Shown in pieces: positions 59,869 to 64,000 of a stretch of DNA of 64,000 nt (position 1 is the stretch's first letter; the number at the start of each line of letters is the position of its first letter). Source of the DNA: Limibacter armeniacum (GTDB lineage: Bacteria > Bacteroidota > Bacteroidia > Cytophagales > Flammeovirgaceae); contig NZ_JBAJNO010000009.1 of the NCBI RefSeq assembly GCF_036880985.1, positions 3,074,501-3,138,500 on the forward strand. Reading direction: 5' to 3'. Under the pieces are notes generated by a model. The model ran no database searches. It was not told the DNA's origin and saw only the letters and a program-made list of their open reading frames with translations. The translations under genes and the position numbers were made by a program.

Positions 59869-61065
59869 ATGAAGTACAGTATCTACCGAAATACGACAGC
59901 AATTAAATGGATTATCGCAATTCTAGGTATTCTGATTGGAGGGACTTCCGTTATTTATACCAATATTCTGGTAAGGAGATTAGCTGATCGTGAAAAAAGA
60001 CAGGTTGACTTCTTTGCCAAGGCACAGGCAAGGATGGCAAGCCTTTCAGAAGATAATCCTGATGTTACTTTTCTATTGACGGAAGTACTTCAAGCAAACG
60101 ATCTCATTCCTGTTGTACTTTTGGATGGGAATAAGCATCCAATCAGTTCTAGAAATATCGAAATACCAGAAGAATTGGAAGGAGTGTCCAAAGACAGCTT
60201 TTTACTAGAGATGGTAGATTTGATGGAGCAAGAATATCCTCCAATTGTGATTGAGATAGCTCCTGATGTACATAACTATATTTACTACACAAACTCTACC
60301 CTAGTAAAGGAACTTAGGTTTGCTCCCGTGATTCAGCTCTCTGTACTTGGGGTCCTGTTCATTATTGCCTATATGATCTTCAGGTCTTCCAAAAGGGCTG
60401 AGCAAAATCAGGTTTGGGCTGGTTTGGCGAAAGAAACCGCACACCAGCTAGGGACTCCAATATCCTCTCTGATGGCTTGGATTGAATATTTCAAGACAGA
60501 TGAATCGTTTGATCAAGAAATAATCACTGAGTTAGAAAAGGATATTAGCCGTTTGGAAATGATTACAGCCCGTTTTTCGAGTATTGGTTCGGTGCCTCAA
60601 CTTCAGCGGGCTGATTTGAATATCGCAGTTCGTAGGGCGGTTAGCTATCTGTCAAAGAGAATTTCCTCAAAAGTGATTATGTCTGTCAAATCTTATGATG
60701 AGGGATTAAATGCCAAGGTAAGTGCCCCACTATTTGAATGGGTAATTGAAAACCTGTGTAAGAATGCAGTTGACGCCATGAACAGTCAAGGACATATTGA
60801 TATTGAACTATCTTTAAGCAAGGACAGTAAAATGGTTGTTATTGATGTCACAGATGATGGAAAAGGTATTTCCAAATCGAAAATCAAGACAGTATTCAAA
60901 CCAGGTTTTACAACAAAGAAACGGGGGTGGGGATTAGGACTGACCTTGGCAAAACGTATTGTGGAAGATTACCATGGTGGAAAAATCAGTGTCAAGAGAT
61001 CAGCACCTGGTATAGGAACCACATTTCGTATCGTATTGCCTAAAGACAGTGGGGAAGTGGCTTAA
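59869..61065 (+). CDS. Sensor histidine kinase
   Basis: 398 residues. Two membrane segments (about 12-31 and 150-167) bracket a small extracytoplasmic domain of about 115 residues. The phospho-acceptor His is in LAKETAHQLGTPISSLMAWI; the ATPase domain shows VIENLCKNAVDAM (N box), DVTDDGKGISK (G1) and KKRGWGLGLTLAKRI (G2). No response-regulator gene is adjacent. It follows a GyrI-like protein gene, and its stop codon directly abuts the stop of the convergent AraC-type gene. Confidence 0.92.
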   Translation: MKYSIYRNTTAIKWIIAILGILIGGTSVIYTNILVRRLADREKRQVDFFAKAQARMASLSEDNPDVTFLLTEVLQANDLIPVVLLDGNKHPISSRNIEIPEELEGVSKDSFLLEMVDLMEQEYPPIVIEIAPDVHNYIYYTNSTLVKELRFAPVIQLSVLGVLFIIAYMIFRSSKRAEQNQVWAGLAKETAHQLGTPISSLMAWIEYFKTDESFDQEIITELEKDISRLEMITARFSSIGSVPQLQRADLNIAVRRAVSYLSKRISSKVIMSVKSYDEGLNAKVSAPLFEWVIENLCKNAVDAMNSQGHIDIELSLSKDSKMVVIDVTDDGKGISKSKIKTVFKPGFTTKKRGWGLGLTLAKRIVEDYHGGKISVKRSAPGIGTTFRIVLPKDSGEVA

Positions 61066-61893
61066 TCATGCCATCCCCATTACTAAGTCTATTTTTTTAC
61101 GTTCCTTGGCCTTCAGGTGTGAAGGTACAACTCCCATGAATTTCCTGAAATCCTTTATCAGGTGTGAAGGATCATAGTATCCACATTCGTAACTAATGCT
61201 TTCTAAGGATTGATGTGGTTGTTTGACCATCATACGGAAAGCATTGTTGAAGCGTACAAGACTGATAAACTGTTTAGGGGACAAACCAATCGCTTTTTTA
61301 AAATCACGTTGAAGATTTCTTAGTGTCGTGCAACAGGTCTCTGCCACCTCAGACACATCCATTCGCCCAGCTTGCTCTAATATATAGTGTAAAGCTTCCT
61401 GTGTTCGGGCTGATAAGTTTTTGGCAGGAGTGTGGATGTGCTGGTTGTTGATCAAGAAATTGGATAGAATTTCCACTTTTCTGACAGGTAGTTCTTCTGC
61501 ATAGATTTGTTCCTGCAATTGGGTGAAACAGTTACCCATATACGCTTCCATATCAATAAAGCAGCTGGAATTCTTGGTAACATCAATACCCAAGAGTTGA
61601 ATGCATCCATGAGGGGTGAGTTCTACTCCTGTGGCTTTTACGCCACCTTCTTGTGGTAATGTGAGAGTGTTGTTGTTGCGAGGCAATAGCAATACAGCAT
61701 TGGGGAGTGCAACGATTTTTTTACTGGATAAACTAATTTGTGGAGGAGCGGTTTCAAATATCACTAGTAGGGGACAAGCTCGAGGGACTGTCCGTTGACC
61801 TATCGTAGTGAAAGGTGCATTTGCTTCAGCTACCCAAAAGTGCCTAACAGCAGCACTTAGCTGGGAAGAAGGGACAAAAGTTTGATAAAGCAT
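61066..61893 (-). CDS. AraC-family transcriptional regulator
   Basis: 275 residues. The N-terminal sensing domain is beta-rich (VPSSQLSAAVRHFWVAEANA, RACPLLVIFETAPP). The C-terminal AraC domain begins about residue 160: MDVSEVAETCCTTLRNLQRD and QSLESISYECGYYDPSHLIK with FRKFMGVVPSH. A DUF6597-like N-domain (HFWV-type) would fit. Target unknown; single gene. Confidence 0.85.
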   Translation of the reverse strand: MLYQTFVPSSQLSAAVRHFWVAEANAPFTTIGQRTVPRACPLLVIFETAPPQISLSSKKIVALPNAVLLLPRNNNTLTLPQEGGVKATGVELTPHGCIQLLGIDVTKNSSCFIDMEAYMGNCFTQLQEQIYAEELPVRKVEILSNFLINNQHIHTPAKNLSARTQEALHYILEQAGRMDVSEVAETCCTTLRNLQRDFKKAIGLSPKQFISLVRFNNAFRMMVKQPHQSLESISYECGYYDPSHLIKDFRKFMGVVPSHLKAKERKKIDLVMGMA

Positions 61894-62454
61894 AGCTCGC
61901 TGGTAGTAAGGGTTTAGTTAGTTGATAGTACCCGTTGTTGAAAGTGAGTCAGCTAGAAGTGTAGCTGCATAGTAGTAAGGCTGTCTATTCAAGACTAAGC
62001 CAAGGAGCATGGTTTTAAAATCTTAGACAAAGACAAGATTTGATTTTAGTTGTTGTGATATAAAGACAATAATAATTAGTTAAAAAAGGGTTGTGAAATA
62101 TATGTAAGGTTTTCTTTCTCAAGGTTAATGCTTATTACCAAAAGTTAGAAATCAATATATACTATACATCTATAGATGGGATTCAACAAGGAGGATGTAG
62201 GCTCTTTTGAAGTTGACAGTTCAGTAGATAGCCTATTAAGGCAAGGTGTTGTCTATTACTAATAAGTATTTAGGTTACTTATTCTTTAAACAGGTAAAGT
62301 TACAGCAGTTGTGAGGTTTAACACATAACTGCTATATAAAGTATATTAGACCTACAGTGTCATTGTTAAAAGGATAGAAAGAGCAGTTATTGAAAACGTA
62401 CAAAAAAAGTGTTGGTACCGAGGGTTTCCAACACTTTGTTAGCAGACTTTAATT
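61894..62454. other. AT-rich intergenic region
   Basis: About 560 bases between two minus-strand genes. No reading frame, repeat or strong palindrome apart from the agmatine deiminase terminator at its right end. Confidence 0.5.
62402..62437 (-). terminator. Intrinsic terminator of agmatine deiminase gene
   Basis: AAAGTGTTGG and CCAACACTTT form a perfect 10-bp stem; on the minus strand it is followed by seven T. Confidence 0.85.
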
Positions 62455-63477
62455 TTAAAGAGTTCCTTCAGGGTACTGCATCGTGACACAATGTAAAGAA
62501 CCATGTTGTTTAATAAGTACAGAGCAGTCAATACCGATAATTTCCCTGTCAGGAAAAGCTTCAGCTAGTGCATTCAGTGCAATGGCATCTGCTTCTTCCG
62601 CCTTATAAGTAGGCACGAGTACGGCACCATTCATAATAAGGAAGTTCGCATACGTTGCAGGAAGCCTATGTCCATCATCAGGGTCTCGCCTTTCTGGTGC
62701 CATAGGTAAAGCAATCAACTTATAAGGCTTGCCACCTTTAGTTCTGAAAGCTTTCAACTCATCTTCCATTTGTTTTAAAGCATGGTAATGAGGGTCTTCT
62801 TTATCTGTACACTGTACGTAAGCAATGGTATTGGTGTCACATAATCTAGCTAATGTGTCAATATGGGCATCTGTATCGTCACCTTCAAGGTGTCCATGAT
62901 CCAGCCATAGTACGTTGTTAGCTCCAAAAAACTCTTTCAGTTTATTTTCTACCTCTATTCTGCTATAAGTAGGGTTTCTATTATATGAAAGTAGACAGTT
63001 TGAGGTGGTTAATAATGTTCCTTGACCATCTGATTCTATAGAACCTCCTTCCAAGACAAAACCAAATGTTACTATTGGAGTATTCCCAAAAGTATTTTGT
63101 TCATGAAGCCTGCGTGTGATTTGATTATCTTGGTCTGAAGCAAACTTAAGCCCCCATCCATTGAACATAAAGTCAAAAAGAACCAATTGCTCGTTGTCAT
63201 ATACTGTAAAAGCAGCATGGTCACGAGCCCACGTATCATTGGAAGGAACTTGTTTGAAAATAACGTTGTCATAGTTAATATCGCCAAGCCAAGTCTTGGC
63301 CTCTTCAATATCCTGACAAGCTAAGATTAGCTTTTGCCTTTTGCTGATTTCTGTCGCAATGGCACTAAAGCACTGTTGTGCTTCTGGGAGTACGTCACAC
63401 CAGTCAGTATCTTGGTGGGGTAGTGTCAGCTGAACAGCATCTTGAAATTCCCATTCTGCAGGCAATCTTCTACTCAT
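62455..63477 (-). CDS. aguA: Agmatine deiminase
   Basis: 340 residues. Porphyromonas-type peptidylarginine/agmatine deiminase fold. Catalytic residues can be seen in WARDHAAFTVYDN (Asp), FVLEGGSIESDGQGTLLTT (Glu), LDHGHLEGDDTDAHIDTLAR (His) and the C-terminal HGSLHCVTMQYPEG, where Cys is the nucleophile. Hydrolyses agmatine to N-carbamoylputrescine in polyamine synthesis. The N-carbamoylputrescine amidase gene is not in this window, which is unusual but may be elsewhere. Confidence 0.9.
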   Translation of the reverse strand: MSRRLPAEWEFQDAVQLTLPHQDTDWCDVLPEAQQCFSAIATEISKRQKLILACQDIEEAKTWLGDINYDNVIFKQVPSNDTWARDHAAFTVYDNEQLVLFDFMFNGWGLKFASDQDNQITRRLHEQNTFGNTPIVTFGFVLEGGSIESDGQGTLLTTSNCLLSYNRNPTYSRIEVENKLKEFFGANNVLWLDHGHLEGDDTDAHIDTLARLCDTNTIAYVQCTDKEDPHYHALKQMEDELKAFRTKGGKPYKLIALPMAPERRDPDDGHRLPATYANFLIMNGAVLVPTYKAEEADAIALNALAEAFPDREIIGIDCSVLIKQHGSLHCVTMQYPEGTL

Positions 63478-63672
63478 ATCTCAGATTAACAATTATGTAG
63501 TGATAATTGACTAATATTCAGTAATGATTATATTAGCAAGAATACGCAAAATCCGCCATAGAATGCGTCTTTTTAATGCTGAAATCCATTCTTTTTGAAG
63601 GTTCTGAATGCTAATGTGTTAGGAACGAGAAATAAAAGATTGAGGATAAAACCTTTATAGAAGAAAGCAGAG

Positions 63673-63703
63673 TTGGCATTTAAAAAAAAGATCACTACTT
63701 TTG
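63673..63703 (+). promoter_or_regulatory. Bacteroidota-type promoter of rpmH
   Basis: TTG (63673-63675), a 20-base spacer and TACTTTTG (63696-63703), 27 bases before the rpmH start codon. Confidence 0.75.
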
Positions 63704-63730
63704 CAAGCCGAATAAAAAATTGATAAAACG

Positions 63731-63886
63731 ATGAAAAGAACATATCAACCTTCGAACAGAAAGAGAAAAAATAAGCACGGGTTCAAATCTAGAATGGCTA
63801 CTCCTGCAGGTAGAGCTGTATTGGCAGCTAGAAGAAAGAAAGGCAGAAAGAAACTGACTGTTTCTAGCGAGAAAAAAGGCAAATAA
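63731..63886 (+). CDS. rpmH: Large-subunit ribosomal protein L34
   Basis: 51 residues, normal length. [20 protein letters not shown] followed by [20 protein letters not shown] is the L34 sequence; a short extension VSSEKKGK closes it. Highly basic, binds 23S rRNA. No dnaA, rnpA or yidC is visible on the right within the window. Confidence 0.97.
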   Translation: MKRTYQPSNRKRKNKHGFKSRMATPAGRAVLAARRKKGRKKLTVSSEKKGK

Positions 63887-63931
63887 GCTTGAGTTGAGGT
63901 AATTCTGGTTTCATCTGAAAAATATACTATT

Positions 63932-64000
63932 ATGAAAAAGAGAGTAGCGAAAAAAGTCGCGAAAAATCAGGAAGTTCTGAACTACAACAAAGGTCAAGTA
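63932..64000 (+). CDS. Start of a small basic protein (cut by the window end)
   Basis: ATG at 63932 opens a frame MKKRVAKKVAKNQEVLNYNK that runs off the right edge. The Lys-rich start and its position 45 bases after rpmH suggest a co-transcribed small basic protein; it does not look like the RNase P protein that follows rpmH in many bacteria. Family not recognised. Confidence 0.4.
   Translation, partial: MKKRVAKKVAKNQEVLNYNKGQV

Noticed and set aside
63781-63800. GTTCAAATC similar to a tRNA T-arm
   Set aside because: It lies inside the rpmH coding sequence and has no surrounding tRNA structure.

Overview
The window looks like a chromosomal stretch of a Bacteroidota bacterium, most likely a Cytophagales-type gliding relative. 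The grounds are TonB-dependent receptors with Bacteroidota-style N-terminal regulatory domains, many lipoproteins with a short lipobox, a DUF3667 zinc-ribbon membrane protein, a FAS1 surface lipoprotein, and promoters of the Bacteroidota type (TTG or TTTG, about 19-20 bases, then TAnnTTTG). No species is claimed. No tRNA, rRNA or CRISPR array was seen. 

Region 1 (1-20.1 kb) is accessory DNA. It opens with four copies of a strongly structured repeat of about 170 bp interleaved with a minus-strand set of orphan genes that includes a small SymE-like protein overlapping its neighbour. A G-rich palindromic stretch without genes follows (2.5-3.1 kb), then a membrane acyltransferase, a lipoprotein, a coiled-coil protein and a frameshifted tyrosine-recombinase relic. 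From 6.4 to 15.5 kb single genes or gene pairs (an orphan 244-residue protein, AraC plus metallo-hydrolase, IS630 remnant, HAD phosphatase, lipoprotein sulfatase, HxlR plus quinone reductase) are separated by a repeated intergenic unit carrying the same terminator hairpin, and at two places by attC-like palindromic ends. From 15.7 to 20.1 kb lies a compact plasmid-like or integrative element: helicase loader, winged-helix replication protein, excisionase-type HTH protein, XRE regulator and tyrosine integrase.

Region 2 (20.4-37.6 kb) is mostly housekeeping and transport: a nucleotide-sugar epimerase and a glycosyltransferase, chorismate synthase, a LacI regulator divergent from a TonB receptor with two candidate operators between them, a four-domain fasciclin lipoprotein with an internal 411-bp duplication, and a complete RND efflux operon led by its own GbsR/MarR regulator with a perfect palindromic operator.

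Region 3 (37.9-50 kb) has a probable copper theme. A minus-strand group holds a small Cys-rich membrane protein, a Met/His-rich YtkA-like lipoprotein and a TonB receptor; a plus-strand operon holds a di-haem MauG-type enzyme, an MbnP-like protein, a second di-haem enzyme (MbnH-like) and a probable LAS-type metallopeptidase. No methanobactin biosynthesis genes are present. Between the two groups sit a RecD-like helicase, an intact IS inserted in a REP-like repeat, and a coiled-coil protein that resembles another one at 22.9 kb.

Region 4 (50-64 kb) is ordinary core genome: a DAACS symporter, HD phosphohydrolase, DUF2268-like metalloprotease, GH15 glucoamylase/trehalase, stand-alone receiver protein, FabD, the GTPase EngB, a DUF3667 protein, a GyrI-like protein with a sensor histidine kinase, an AraC regulator, agmatine deiminase, ribosomal protein L34 and the start of one further small basic protein.
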